DNA from: SOJA01 sp964598485
GTDB taxonomy: Archaea; Thermoproteota; Bathyarchaeia; Bathyarchaeales; Bathycorpusculaceae
DNA: 64,000 bases
NCBI GenBank assembly: GCA_964598485.1
Contig: CAZRCD010000002.1
Coordinates: forward strand, 124,001-188,000
Direction of reading: 5' to 3'
The notes beneath the pieces are model-generated. The model was not told where the DNA came from. It ran no database searches and saw only the letters and a program-made list of their open reading frames with translations. The stretch's first letter is position 1, and each line of letters starts with the position of its first letter. A program made the position numbers and the translations under genes. This document shows, in pieces, positions 52,195 to 62,100 of the stretch.

Positions 52195-52455
52195 ATGATG
52201 AGGAAAACTGCAACCGAAAAAGGTGGAACCTACACGGTTGATTTGACAAAGATTGATGGAGATGGAGCTTTTCAATGCCCAAAATGCGGCGCCATAATTT
52301 CTCCCGAGGATGAGACAGAAGAAGTCTACACAATCGTCGAAACGAAAGTTAAAAAAGACGAGTTGACAGAGCTAATGTTAAAGTGCAATCAATGCGGAAC
52401 CAAAATCAGACTGGTAGGTTTTTTATCACCATCTGAAGAAGCTAGACACAAATAA
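52195..52455 (+). CDS. Small zinc-ribbon protein
   Basis: 86 residues. Two CxxC knuckles: CPKCGAIISPED and CNQCGTKIRL, 40 residues apart. No DNA-binding or catalytic domain beyond it. ATG 52195 or 52198 are equally possible. Runs towards the convergent small membrane protein. Archaeal zinc-ribbon proteins of this size are often subunits of larger complexes; the role is unknown. Confidence 0.75.
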   Translation: MMRKTATEKGGTYTVDLTKIDGDGAFQCPKCGAIISPEDETEEVYTIVETKVKKDELTELMLKCNQCGTKIRLVGFLSPSEEARHK

Positions 52456-52458
52456 ACG

Positions 52459-52683
52459 CTACCTTTCTTGTTCAAGTCTCCTACTTATAACAACAAAGAC
52501 AAGCCACAAAATGAGAGCGTAAAAAACACCGTTGAACAGCGCACTTAAATATTCAACATATTGACTTACCGCTTCTCCAATTAACATGCAGAAAAAGTTT
52601 CCCGGAAACATCGGTGAAGGAATCAACAACGATGCAGATGTAAACATTAAGAAGAAAACTACTAGGATTAATGTTCCCTTCAT
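52459..52683 (-). CDS. Small membrane protein
   Basis: 74 residues from ATG 52683, preferred over the longer frame to 52740 because AGGTGA lies ahead of it. Two hydrophobic stretches: LILVVFFLMFTSASLLIPS and ALILWLVFVVISRRL. The 40-bp promoter module lies about 80 bases upstream. No family recognised. Confidence 0.65.
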   Translation of the reverse strand: MKGTLILVVFFLMFTSASLLIPSPMFPGNFFCMLIGEAVSQYVEYLSALFNGVFYALILWLVFVVISRRLEQER

Positions 52684-52761
52684 TGCTGATTCACCTGTGT
52701 GGGAGTTTGATGTGTTTTGTTTCTGACATGTTTTAGGCAAGAATATCTAGTATCGCAATAT

Positions 52762-52801
52762 TTAATAAATCTTGTTGTCTACAAGTTCAACACAAATACG
52801 C
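52762..52801 (-). promoter_or_regulatory. Conserved 40-bp promoter module, copy C
   Basis: Minus-strand reading GCGTATTTGTGT, spacer, TTTATTAA, matching modules A and B at both ends (one base changed in the first element) and in length. It precedes the small membrane protein gene. It lies in the narrow gap after the stop of the site-2 protease gene. Confidence 0.6.
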
Positions 52802-52808
52802 TAGTGCA

Positions 52809-53885
52809 CTAAAAAATTGGAAGAATTGGAAACGAAAAAACAAAAATAACTATCAATACGATTGTTAGAAGCTTTCTGCTTGCAGATAGACTGGAAACAT
52901 CGTCAAGAGGGCCAGGATGCTTATACATGGAGATGAAAAGTACAAGAAATGCCATCGGCCAAAAACCTACTAGAATCAATAGTAGAATTGACAAAAATGT
53001 TAAGGCATTCCTTGTTTTTTCACCAACTAACGAACGGGCTACGTGACCACCGTCAAGCATTGCAGCAGGCAGTAAATTAAGCATAGTGATAATCATACCC
53101 ACCCATCCTGCGAAAGCAACCGGATGCAACAAAACATAGTGGTTTGGCTGAAGTTGTACAACAAAGATAGCGAAGAGTTCGAAGATTAATGGAGCTGGAA
53201 GGCCGTTGATACCTTCTGGAGGCATTTTTAACATCGGAGAATATAAAAGTCCCACAATACTCACTATCACAGCTAGAATAAACCCAACAATTGGGCCGCT
53301 TGCACCCACATCAAACAGAGCATCTTTGTTAGGTGGAAGAGACTTTTGCATTATAACTGCACCAAAAGTTCCTATCCCGAGTATGCCAAATATGGGTGGT
53401 GGTCCAGGAATAAAGTATGGAGGGGTGGCTTCTATCCCCTTTTTGTCTGCAGTTAATTTGTGACCCATTTCATGCGTACCAAGTATTGCCATTATCGCTA
53501 TTGTAAACGTTGCTCCGCCAACGAGAGGATTAGTTAAGTCTCCGGATAGCATGTAACCTGTAAGGAAAGTAGTTCCAATAGTTGCAAAAAACAATATCCA
53601 ATTCACCATAATGTTGCTTGGTTTTGTAGGAGGTTTCGGAACAATTTTCAAAACTATTCTTCCGTTCTTTCTTCGCAGAAGCACTATCAGATTCATTGTT
53701 TCCAAGTTTTTTAGCAGTTTTAGAAAGGCTTGTTTTGTTTCTTGCGGCTGTTTTAGGTAGTATGTGGGAACCATCTTTTCTATCAGGCATTCTTCTAGTT
53801 GGAATTCTGCAGAGACTATTGAGGTTAGTTTTTCGAAATCGACTGGCTGAGTATAGCGATTGAATGGTTGTTTCTCTTCGTCCAT
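52809..53885 (-). CDS. Site-2-type membrane metalloprotease (M50)
   Basis: 358 residues. The active-site HEMGH (HExxH) lies in a membrane helix about residue 140, and the second metal ligand is in AAMLDGGHVARS, the LDGGH equivalent of the family NPDG motif. The N-terminal 100 residues are soluble (VSAEFQLEECLIEKM). Such proteases release membrane-tethered regulators by cutting inside the membrane. Six or so further hydrophobic segments follow. Start ATG 53885. Confidence 0.87.
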   Translation of the reverse strand: MDEEKQPFNRYTQPVDFEKLTSIVSAEFQLEECLIEKMVPTYYLKQPQETKQAFLKLLKNLETMNLIVLLRRKNGRIVLKIVPKPPTKPSNIMVNWILFFATIGTTFLTGYMLSGDLTNPLVGGATFTIAIMAILGTHEMGHKLTADKKGIEATPPYFIPGPPPIFGILGIGTFGAVIMQKSLPPNKDALFDVGASGPIVGFILAVIVSIVGLLYSPMLKMPPEGINGLPAPLIFELFAIFVVQLQPNHYVLLHPVAFAGWVGMIITMLNLLPAAMLDGGHVARSLVGEKTRNALTFLSILLLILVGFWPMAFLVLFISMYKHPGPLDDVSSLSASRKLLTIVLIVIFVFSFPILPIF

Positions 53886-54111
53886 TGTTTCTCTTGTCCT
53901 TTTGCTTGGGTTGTTGTATTAGAGAGTTTAGAAGTAAAAAAGGTTATTGGAGTTAACGTTGTTTTTGTTCGGATTCTGAAACCCTAAAAACTTTTTAATA
54001 ATCGTCTAAGGAAAACTCGATCCAACAAGCTAGAACGCACACAGCGAAATTGCTGAGAGGTCCAAAAACATTTCAACACTATACGAAAAGGATGGAAATT
54101 CCTGAAAATGA

Positions 54112-54345
54112 TTGTTGAAGGGAACTTATGTAAATTCTGACGTTGGAATAATCTTGCCAACATACTGTGAAGCAGTAAACATCGAAAAATTAATTGATGA
54201 AATTGAAAGTTTGAGATTAGATGCTTGCATTCTAGTTATTGATGATTCAAGTCCTGACGGCACGTCAAACGTCGTGCGAATGTTGCAAAAGAGATACGAA
54301 AATATTTTGCTTCTTGTGCAACCTAAAAAGCGGGGTCTTGGAACA
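54112..54345 (+). pseudogene. Truncated dolichyl-phosphate-sugar-type GT2
   Basis: TTG at 54112 opens VGIILPTYCEAVNIEKLI, ACILVIDDSSPDGTSNVV and KKRGLGT, the first third of a DPM1-like GT2 ending at the GLGTA point; then the sequence turns into unrelated text and stops. The DxD catalytic region and the rest are absent. It is therefore a relic. An intact relative is the enzyme at 31734-32645. Confidence 0.7.
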
Positions 54346-54642
54346 TGGGTGTTGCACAACGCCGTCTTCGTTCGCATTAGCCCAGTCGTAAAGGTGAGTA
54401 ACGGATAAGACTATAAACTCTCTCAGGCCATTGTAGAGCACTTGCAGAGGCTCTGTCTGGGCGTAACCAGTTGTCTTTCTTCCTCCAGACGGAAGGCTTT
54501 CAAGGGGCAATACATGACCATTCAACCATTCTCTAATCCCCATATAATATTTCTTTTCAAGAAATTTATTGGTTTTGGTTAATATGGAATTAGTCAGCTA
54601 GGACAAACAGTTTATTAATTTTAAAGGGCATTCCAACGGTTG

Positions 54643-55284
54643 ATGTTCATGATAGTGCAGATGTTTACAGTTGGCAGGTTCTTGACAAACTGTTACGTCG
54701 TGGGTTGCGAACGAACGAAGGAGTCAATCATAATTGACCCTGGTTTTGATGATCAATTAGAAGTCGAAAGAGTCTTAAAGTTCATTGATTCAAACGCCCT
54801 AGTGCTAAAATTGATTGTGAACACTCACGGTCATCCAGATCACACTTGCGGCAATGGAATTGTAAAGAAAAGATTTCGCATACCTATTTTGATACATGAA
54901 CATGATGCTCACATGGTCGGAAAAACGAGTAACAAGGTTGCAGAGCTCTTTGGCTTTGAGAGTTCTTCACCACCAGCAGACATGCTGTTACATGATAAAG
55001 ATTTGGTGAAGATTGGAAAAATAATCCTAAAAGTTATGCACACTCCCGGTCATAGTCGTGGAAGCATATCGCTTCTGGGAGAAAGGGAAGTTTTTACTGG
55101 TGACATTTTGTTTGCAGGATCCATCGGAAGAACAGATTTTCCTGAAAGCTCAGAACTTGACATGAAACTTTCTTTAAGAAAGCTGGCGAATTTGCCGAAT
55201 CACTTTGTCGTTTATCCTGGGCATGGACCAATGACAACGATTGGCGAAGAAAAACGTGGCAACCCGTTTTTGCAAAGGTTGTAA
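54643..55284 (+). CDS. MBL-fold metal-dependent hydrolase (glyoxalase II-like)
   Basis: 213 residues. Metal-binding motif THGHPDHTCGN (H-x-H-x-D-H), then HTPGHSRGSISL, TGDILFAGSIGRTDF and VVYPGHGPMTTIG, the full set of the family. Most similar in layout to the hydroxyacylglutathione hydrolase-type group. ATG 54643 used; a TTG at 54640 is the alternative. The stop codon directly adjoins that of cofE on the other strand, with no spacing between them. Confidence 0.9.
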   Translation: MFMIVQMFTVGRFLTNCYVVGCERTKESIIIDPGFDDQLEVERVLKFIDSNALVLKLIVNTHGHPDHTCGNGIVKKRFRIPILIHEHDAHMVGKTSNKVAELFGFESSSPPADMLLHDKDLVKIGKIILKVMHTPGHSRGSISLLGEREVFTGDILFAGSIGRTDFPESSELDMKLSLRKLANLPNHFVVYPGHGPMTTIGEEKRGNPFLQRL

Positions 55285-56058
55285 TCACAATGCGTCTCTG
55301 AACAGGTCTTCCTCACTTGAAATGCGTAATTCGTTTATGCTGCACTTATCGCAGGACTCCACGACGCTGTTTAAGCCTTTAAAAATGACAACGGGTGTTG
55401 CTTCTTTTGCTTGCCCCATAAGTAATTCTGCTGCAGCAGCAACTTCATCTATTACCGCGACATTTTTTACTTTTAGAACTAATCCGAAAAGGTCCTCTTT
55501 CCCCCTATAATCCTTGAACAGTTTAATTCCAGCCACACCTATGGCGAAGTTTACTTGTCCACGTCTAAACGGACGGCTATAAGTGTCGCATATAATTACT
55601 GCAACGTTTTTTCCGGTTAGTTTCTTGATTTCCAATCGGCAGTTTTGAGCTGACATGTCAGGGTTTTCCGGTAGTAACGTGAAGTTTCCTTTTCCTTCCA
55701 CGTTTGACTTGTCTATCCCAGCGTTTATGCAGACTAGACCGCGGTTATCCTCCACTAGTAATACTTCACGGGAAGCCTTCACTATCCTCTTTGTTTCTCT
55801 TAAAATTAACTCGGTGAACTTGGCGTTTTTGCCAGTTATCTTGGCGTTTTCTTCAGCTTTTCTCGAAGGAACAACGTCTTTGAGTGTTACTATTCTGTTT
55901 TCAGCTTTCGAAAAGATTTTCTGTGCAATAGCTATCACGTCCCCATCTTCAATTTTTAACCCGTTTTTTCCAGCTGCTTCAAAGATTACCTTTGCTATAT
56001 TGTCTCCAGGCTTTATTAACGGAAAATCTTCCAGAGCGAACGCCACAAAACTTTTCAT
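55285..56058 (-). CDS. cofE: Coenzyme F420-0:L-glutamate ligase
   Basis: Adds glutamates to F420-0 using GTP. 257 residues: IKPGDNIAKVI, IEDGDVIAIAQKIFSKAEN, GLVCINAGIDKSNVEG and ICDTYSRPFRRGQVNFAIG with the conserved Asp and Arg residues of the metal/GTP site. Indicates an F420-using organism. Minus strand, head start at ATG 56058, no close partner upstream. Confidence 0.94.
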   Translation of the reverse strand: MKSFVAFALEDFPLIKPGDNIAKVIFEAAGKNGLKIEDGDVIAIAQKIFSKAENRIVTLKDVVPSRKAEENAKITGKNAKFTELILRETKRIVKASREVLLVEDNRGLVCINAGIDKSNVEGKGNFTLLPENPDMSAQNCRLEIKKLTGKNVAVIICDTYSRPFRRGQVNFAIGVAGIKLFKDYRGKEDLFGLVLKVKNVAVIDEVAAAAELLMGQAKEATPVVIFKGLNSVVESCDKCSINELRISSEEDLFRDAL

Positions 56059-56168
56059 AAGGTTTCCTTCCTCCGCGATCTACGTTGTTTTTAACTTCAT
56101 TAAAACTCTTGTGTATTTCTCCATTTGCGCGTGCTGTTGCACTGCTTCTCTTTTTGGGTGGCTGGCTG

Positions 56169-56666
56169 CTAGGTTAAAAGGAGCTTAAACCAAGTGACCG
56201 CTGTGGGAAGGAAAATTAAGATCATAGTTATGTAGGTTCCAATTGCAACAGTATTGGCGAACATTGCCTGTTGAGACTGGTTTGATGGGGAGTTTTTCGC
56301 TGTTAACTTGTTTACAGTTAACATGGTGAGGCATGCTGACATGAATATGAGTGCTGAGGCTGCGTACGGGTTTATCCATTGTGACAGCATTAAAACGTAA
56401 ATATTCGGCTCAAGGTATGGGGAATGTCTTGTGTAACTTATCCATCTCATTGTTTGATCAACTATTAACATAATGAAAATCGGTGCGAACATTTTTTCAC
56501 GAATTATTTCGAGTTTTGTTTTCGAAACATTTTCGTCTTTTATAAAAATGTGGCCGGCGCCGCAGTTATGATCAGTTGGGTTACGATGAGAAATGCAGAA
56601 ACATTCTTGACAATAAGGGCAAATGTGGGCTACGTGACATTCGCGGCTACAGTACTTGCACTTCAT
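56169..56666 (-). CDS. AN1-type zinc-finger membrane protein
   Basis: 165 residues. The N-terminal 45 residues form an AN1-like finger: CKYCSRECHVAHICPYCQ then CFCISHRNPTDHNCG, with the Cys and His spacing of that type. Three hydrophobic helices follow (FAPIFIMLIVD, NPYAASALIFMSACLTML, IGTYITMILIFLPTAV). AN1-plus-membrane proteins occur in several archaea and their role is unknown. Confidence 0.8.
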   Translation of the reverse strand: MKCKYCSRECHVAHICPYCQECFCISHRNPTDHNCGAGHIFIKDENVSKTKLEIIREKMFAPIFIMLIVDQTMRWISYTRHSPYLEPNIYVLMLSQWINPYAASALIFMSACLTMLTVNKLTAKNSPSNQSQQAMFANTVAIGTYITMILIFLPTAVTWFKLLLT

Positions 56667-56703
56667 GATCAGTCCTCAGCACGGTTTAAACGTTGCGTAT
56701 AGT

Positions 56704-57306
56704 TTATCCTGCGAATAAGCGTAGCAATTCGGACCACAATGGCAGGTATGTTGTACCTTCAATTTTCGCTAAAAGCTCATCGACATAGACTTTTACGGTT
56801 AGTGTCATACTGGCTAGGCCTAAATCAAGTGTTCTTTCGTTATCTTGATAGTGCACTAAGAGTTTGTTTAACATCATTGTGTACGTGGTTATGTTATCGT
56901 TTGTAGCTATTGTCTTAACACTTGCGTGGCTGGCTGAAACATTCAGTGTTTGTCCGTTCTGCGAGTAGTTCACGTTGAAGTCTGACAGTGTGAAGTTAAC
57001 CAGAGTTATGTATGGCAGCACATCTTTCAATTGCTCTATTGAAGTTTCAAATGCAAAAACTGTAACTGGAACTGGTACTTGAAGTATTGCGATTAACGCT
57101 ATGGAAGCAACAGCCATTGCCATCATTATCTTTTTCTTGTTTTTAAATCCTCCAAATGTAAAGCGCTGAGGAAGCAGTTTAGCTTCAACTCCTTGTTCAG
57201 GCGTGTAACCGCAGAATAGGCAACGTTCATAAAGCTCGTTCATAAATCCTGAACTGTCTCTCCGAGAGAAAACAGTCATTTCTTCACTACATTTTGGGCA
57301 TTTCAA
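56704..57306 (-). CDS. Zinc-ribbon protein with one membrane helix and a long extracellular or luminal tail
   Basis: 200 residues. CPKC near the start and CLFCG about 30 residues on give a zinc ribbon, then a basic stretch, a membrane helix IMMAMAVASIALIAILQV, and a beta-rich part SDFNVNYSQNGQTLNVSASH. No family recognised. Follows the AN1 gene in the same direction, at 37 bases, and may share a transcript with it. Confidence 0.72.
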   Translation of the reverse strand: MKCPKCSEEMTVFSRRDSSGFMNELYERCLFCGYTPEQGVEAKLLPQRFTFGGFKNKKKIMMAMAVASIALIAILQVPVPVTVFAFETSIEQLKDVLPYITLVNFTLSDFNVNYSQNGQTLNVSASHASVKTIATNDNITTYTMMLNKLLVHYQDNERTLDLGLASMTLTVKVYVDELLAKIEGTTYLPLWSELLRLFAG

Positions 57307-57501
57307 CTGTTTCCTTTTCCTCCTTCCAGTTTAGTCAATACTGTTTATGTTTGAAATCTTTTATAACTGGGTATGTAAAAATCTTTTATAATATCGTATA
57401 AGATCCATTACGACATTCGATACTTTCCTCCGTGCGCGCCGGACTCCAGCCTCACCCTAAAACAACCGTTTAAAATTGCAATTTAACGCGTTAGCCATAA
57501 G

Positions 57502-58071
57502 TCAAGCCAGTATTCTGCCTTGCAGTATCCTAGCTAAAACCGCGAACGCTCCAGCCACCAAAGCAATCCAGTATTCCAACGTGAATGTTGCCATCGAAGG
57601 TGTTTGGGTCGATATGCTTAATTCCCCATACGTAACAGAATAGTCTATCGTGAACCTACCTGTTACTGGGATGCTCACTCCAACGTAAGAGTTCACCAGC
57701 TGAGACCCCGCAAACACGCCTACAACAAACATGATCGGCAACGCCAACGCCTTCATACTCATCAACGGTTTTGCCCAAGGCTTAGTAGGCAAAAACGATC
57801 CAATTAGCATTGTTGCTGCAGCGAGCAGAGCCGTGAGTTTTGCTGCGAGTATAAGGTAAGGCATTATGGGAAGAACCAGTGGTTTACCCAGTATTTGAGC
57901 TTCAAAAGTAAACGGAGATATTCTAGCTGAAAAACTATGTTCCTCATCTAATCCTCCAGTTAGGGTCCACCAAGGCTGGTTAGACAGCGATATATAGATC
58001 AGCAGCAATGCTCCGATGATTCCCAGAGTGTTCACACGGTTTTTCAGTGAAAGAGCTTCGACGATTTTCAC
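57502..58071 (-). CDS. Membrane protein of unknown function
   Basis: 189 residues with about four membrane helices (LGIIGALLLIYISL, YLILAAKLTALLAAATML, FVVGVFAGSQLVNSY, YWIALVAGAFAVLARI). Lies six bases after the next gene upstream and runs in the same direction, forming a pair. No motif assigns a family. Confidence 0.7.
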   Translation of the reverse strand: MKIVEALSLKNRVNTLGIIGALLLIYISLSNQPWWTLTGGLDEEHSFSARISPFTFEAQILGKPLVLPIMPYLILAAKLTALLAAATMLIGSFLPTKPWAKPLMSMKALALPIMFVVGVFAGSQLVNSYVGVSIPVTGRFTIDYSVTYGELSISTQTPSMATFTLEYWIALVAGAFAVLARILQGRILA

Positions 58072-58077
58072 TCTGCC

Positions 58078-58611
58078 TCACCCTTCATAATGCGCTGGCA
58101 TTCCCAAGTCTTCTGTGGTTATGAAAAAGGAAAATTGAACGGGTGCAGTAACAGTGGAGCCGAGAACCCGCATGTCAGCTTCACCCTTAATCTCCACGTG
58201 CACTCTATCTTCGTCGATAAAGTATGAGGATAGCCTTGAAAGAACAGAATTGTCAAGGTTAACGTTCATTACAAACGTTTTCTTGGACTGAGGAACTGAG
58301 ACAACTAATTCAGTGAGGTTGACAGGCGCTATTTTTTCTCCATCGGGACCGTAAGCACTTGCATTCACACCGTCCCAAACCATTTTAATTTCGCCTAGAT
58401 TCTTCAATTCACAGATAACATGTAAATCGCCGTTTTCAATCCTCACGTCTTCCATGTTGATGGAGAAATCTATTTTCGGAGGCGAATACACAGGCGTAAA
58501 CAGCGCGGAAACGTCCCATTCACTCTGCTCAAACGCAAACACTATTGGACCAATCATTACTCCAAGTGAAAGCATGAGCATCACAACTTTCGAAACCGTT
58601 GCTTCCCTCAA
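58078..58611 (-). CDS. Exported or membrane-anchored protein of unknown function
   Basis: 177 residues. An N-terminal hydrophobic helix (VVMLMLSLGVMIGPIVFAF) precedes a beta-rich domain with VRIENGDLHVICELKNLG and NLTELVVSVPQSKKTFVMNV. Upstream member of the pair with 57502-58071 and probably its partner, as both seem to be surface-associated. Family not recognised. Confidence 0.7.
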   Translation of the reverse strand: MREATVSKVVMLMLSLGVMIGPIVFAFEQSEWDVSALFTPVYSPPKIDFSINMEDVRIENGDLHVICELKNLGEIKMVWDGVNASAYGPDGEKIAPVNLTELVVSVPQSKKTFVMNVNLDNSVLSRLSSYFIDEDRVHVEIKGEADMRVLGSTVTAPVQFSFFITTEDLGMPAHYEG

Positions 58612-59151
58612 ACGTTAACACACCCCAAAGATTTCAGCTAACAATATTTACACGTTTACTCTTTATATTAACTACGTCTTCAACGATGTTGCAGCACCAG
58701 CATCTTATGTACACCTCAATGCGTCCGTTTCACTTAGACATGTAACAATGATCTTCGTAACGTTGGGAAGGTAGTTTCATGTAGTGTTTTCCAGCTAAAA
58801 AACTCGTATGAACAATCTTTCAGTAACGGTGGGACGCGCTAAATAGATAAATGGTGTGTCGGGTTTTGTTTAGTTATAGAAAAAGGAGGAAAGAGATTTT
58901 CGATTGATCATTCTGTCGCATTTGATGATTAATGAATACAAGTGTCGGTGGCAGCTTGGATGTTTGAGTTTAGGTTTATAGGCACAAATGCAATGGCTCT
59001 GCTTGCTTTAGCCAAGGATTAACTAGCTCTCAGCGAGTTCCAAGAATGGTGACGTGTATAAACGTGTATCTACATTTCAAGTTCCACATACTAGTGATTT
59101 ATATACATGAAAGGGACAAACAACATTGTTTAGATAAGTGTGTGAACGGAG
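58612..59151. other. Intergenic 540 bp, mostly empty
   Basis: I see no gene, repeat or RNA. The last 60 bases include a TATA-type ATTTATATACATG about 50 bases before the protease start, which is likely its promoter. Confidence 0.45.
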
Positions 59152-62100
59152 TTGAAAGGTGAAAGAAAATTGAGAATGCAAAAGTTTGTTGGAACAGTAT
59201 TAATGTTGTTGCTATTGAGCAGCGTCTTTAGCACTGTTTTCGCCATCGGATTTGTTTTAGAACCCGCTGAGGAGAATGAAGTTTCGGAAGTCCACACTAT
59301 CAAAGAAGGAGATATCGCCACAATTCAGCAGCCAAATACCACCGGAACTTCACCTAATGCTCACTCCAATCCGTTCTTCAACAACCTTCCAAGAGAAAAC
59401 CCGACGTGTTGGAAAAGAAACGCGTTTCCTCGAGTTGACGGTGAATCAGTCCAGTTAGTTGTTGGTCTCTGCCCAAAAAGTCTGCAGAACCAGGCGATCC
59501 TACAAAATCTTATTTTGAAGGAGGAAGGCAAGGTAGTTGACGTAGTGTCTATAAAGGGTAAAACGATGGCTGTTGTCGTTGAGATTCCCTCAGAAACTGC
59601 AGCTTCTTTTGCAGCAGAAGCTCAGTCCAAGAGGTTAGTAAAATATGTTGAGGTCAGTGTCAATTTTGAAGCTCATTTTACTCCCAACGATCCGTATTGG
59701 ACCATGCAGTGGGGACCGCAGAAGATAGAGGCAGATTGGGCATGGAATACAACAATTGGTAGCCATGATGTTCTTGTGGCGGTTATTGACACAGGTGTTG
59801 ATTGGAATCATCCTGACTTGGCTGCTAACTACGTTCCTCTCGGTTACGATTGGGTCAACGAGGATTCCGATCCTATGGATGACTACGGTCACGGCACGCA
59901 TTGTGCTGGCATAATAGCCGCAGTCATCAATAACAGCGTTGGCGTAGCTGGACTTGCTCAGGCACGCATTATGGCAGAAAAAGGTCTTGATCAATGGGGC
60001 TGGGGAAGCGACTACGAGCTAGCCAACGCCATAGTCCACGCCACTGATCAAGGTGCTGACGTTATCAGTATGAGTTGGGGAGGCAGTGTCAGCAGTCAAG
60101 TGCTCCATGACGCAATAGAATATGCTTACGACGCTGGTGTGCTGTTGATCGCATCTGCGGGGAATGAAGCAACAAGCATGAAAATGTACCCTGCTGCGTA
60201 TGACGAGGTTGTGGCGGTTGCAGCCACCGACGAAAGCGATAACCCTGCATACTTCTCCAATTTTGGCAACTGGATTGAATTAGCGGCGCCAGGAGTAAGC
60301 ATTTTCTCAACGGTTTGGGATGACGCGTACACGTATATGAGTGGTACTTCTATGGCTTGTCCACATGTTGCTGGTGTAGCTGCTTTAGCGTTCAGTCAGT
60401 TCCCCCATGTGGAGTCGGATTGGATTAGGTTATGGTTGAGGTTTACAGCGGATGATTTGGGTCAAGCTGGCTTTGATGAACGTTACGGGTATGGAAGAGT
60501 TAACGCGAGAAAAGCAGTAGCTACAGTTCCACCCGCCCATGAATTGATAGTTTCAGGGTTGAATACTCCGCCCTATGTTGAGCCTGGAGCTACTGGTGTT
60601 GTCAACGGCACTGTTTTCAACTTCGGAAGCAGTAACGAAACCAATGTTGAAGTGCAGCTTTTCGTTAACAGCACTATGGTTGATTTAGCAGTGATAAGTT
60701 TTCTTGCAAGCCGCAGAACCATCACGGTCAGTTGCGTATGGAACCCGACGGTTGAAGGACTGTACAACGTCACGTTTTACGTTGTCGCGGTGCCTGGAGA
60801 GACAAACATGGAAAACAACGCTTTCGCCGCGTTTGTCCATGTAGGTTTTCCTTTGAAGGTTGTTGTTTTAGATTCTGCCGGCACAGACTTGGCTGAGGTT
60901 ATTGACACTTGGTCTGTTCTAAACTTGAACTGGGATGTTTTCGGCGACACAATGATCTGCATTGACTATTCCACGTTGAATAAGGAAGATATTAGTTACG
61001 AAGACATTGTTGCCAGCGAAGCCGACGTGTTGATTATATCCTGCGCGTTTCAGTGGGAATTCACTGATGTGGAGATTGACGCTATTGAAAGGTACGTTAT
61101 GGAGGGCCATGGGCTTATCGCCACGGCAGGCACGTTTTATTATTTAGCGCCTAATAACAACAAGTTGGCTCGACTTTTTGGAATGAATGAGACAATCATG
61201 TGGACTTCTGCAGAAACAGATCTTTTAGACCTTGAGAATCCCGCGCATCCTCTCTTTACAGGCGTTCCTAACCCGCTTGTTTTTCCTCAAACAGGAACAG
61301 CTTTGTCGTTTGACGGCAGGTGGGATTCAAACGAGCTTGTTGAAGGCGAATATGCGGCACGGGGATACTTCAAGGAGAGCGCCATAGTAACGTTCAGGGG
61401 ACTTGTATACCTGTCTCCTTGGCTGGAAATACTGCCAGCTCGCTATCGTCATCATCTACAGCTGCTTTACAACGCGATCACGTGGTCTCAATATCAGAAG
61501 CTGGAGCATGAACTCACTGTTTCCCTAGACGCCCCCACGTATCTACAACCAGGAGAAAACGCTTTGTTAAACGCTACAGTTTCCAACATGGGGTTAAGCA
61601 ACGAAACCGAGGTTGAGCTTTACTTGACGATTGATGATGCTGTTGTCAATTCAACCGTGATTTCAGAGTTTCCAGCCGGAGAATCCTGCAACATCACGTA
61701 TGAGTGGACTCCGACTCTTCAAAGAATCTACAACATCACTGCTTACGCTCCACCCTTGGCAGGAGAAGAAACCGCCATAAACAATAAAGCAACCGTTTTC
61801 ACAATGGTTAGTTCTCCATTAATTAACCCTGAGGAAGGACAGTATGCAAACTACACTTCCTATCTCTCGCGCGCAGGCGAACCAGTTGTAGTTGTAGGCT
61901 GGATGGACATTACATATCTTGAATATGTTGCGCCATACCTCATAAACGTCACAATGACATCTGTGACCAATGGCTACAATTACACTAGCTGGATTGTTGT
62001 GAGCACCATAGACCGAAAGGTAGTGGCACCTTCTATGCCAGATGAGACGTACTACCCATACTGGATTGAAACAAACATTACAATCGGCTCTGAAGTCAAA

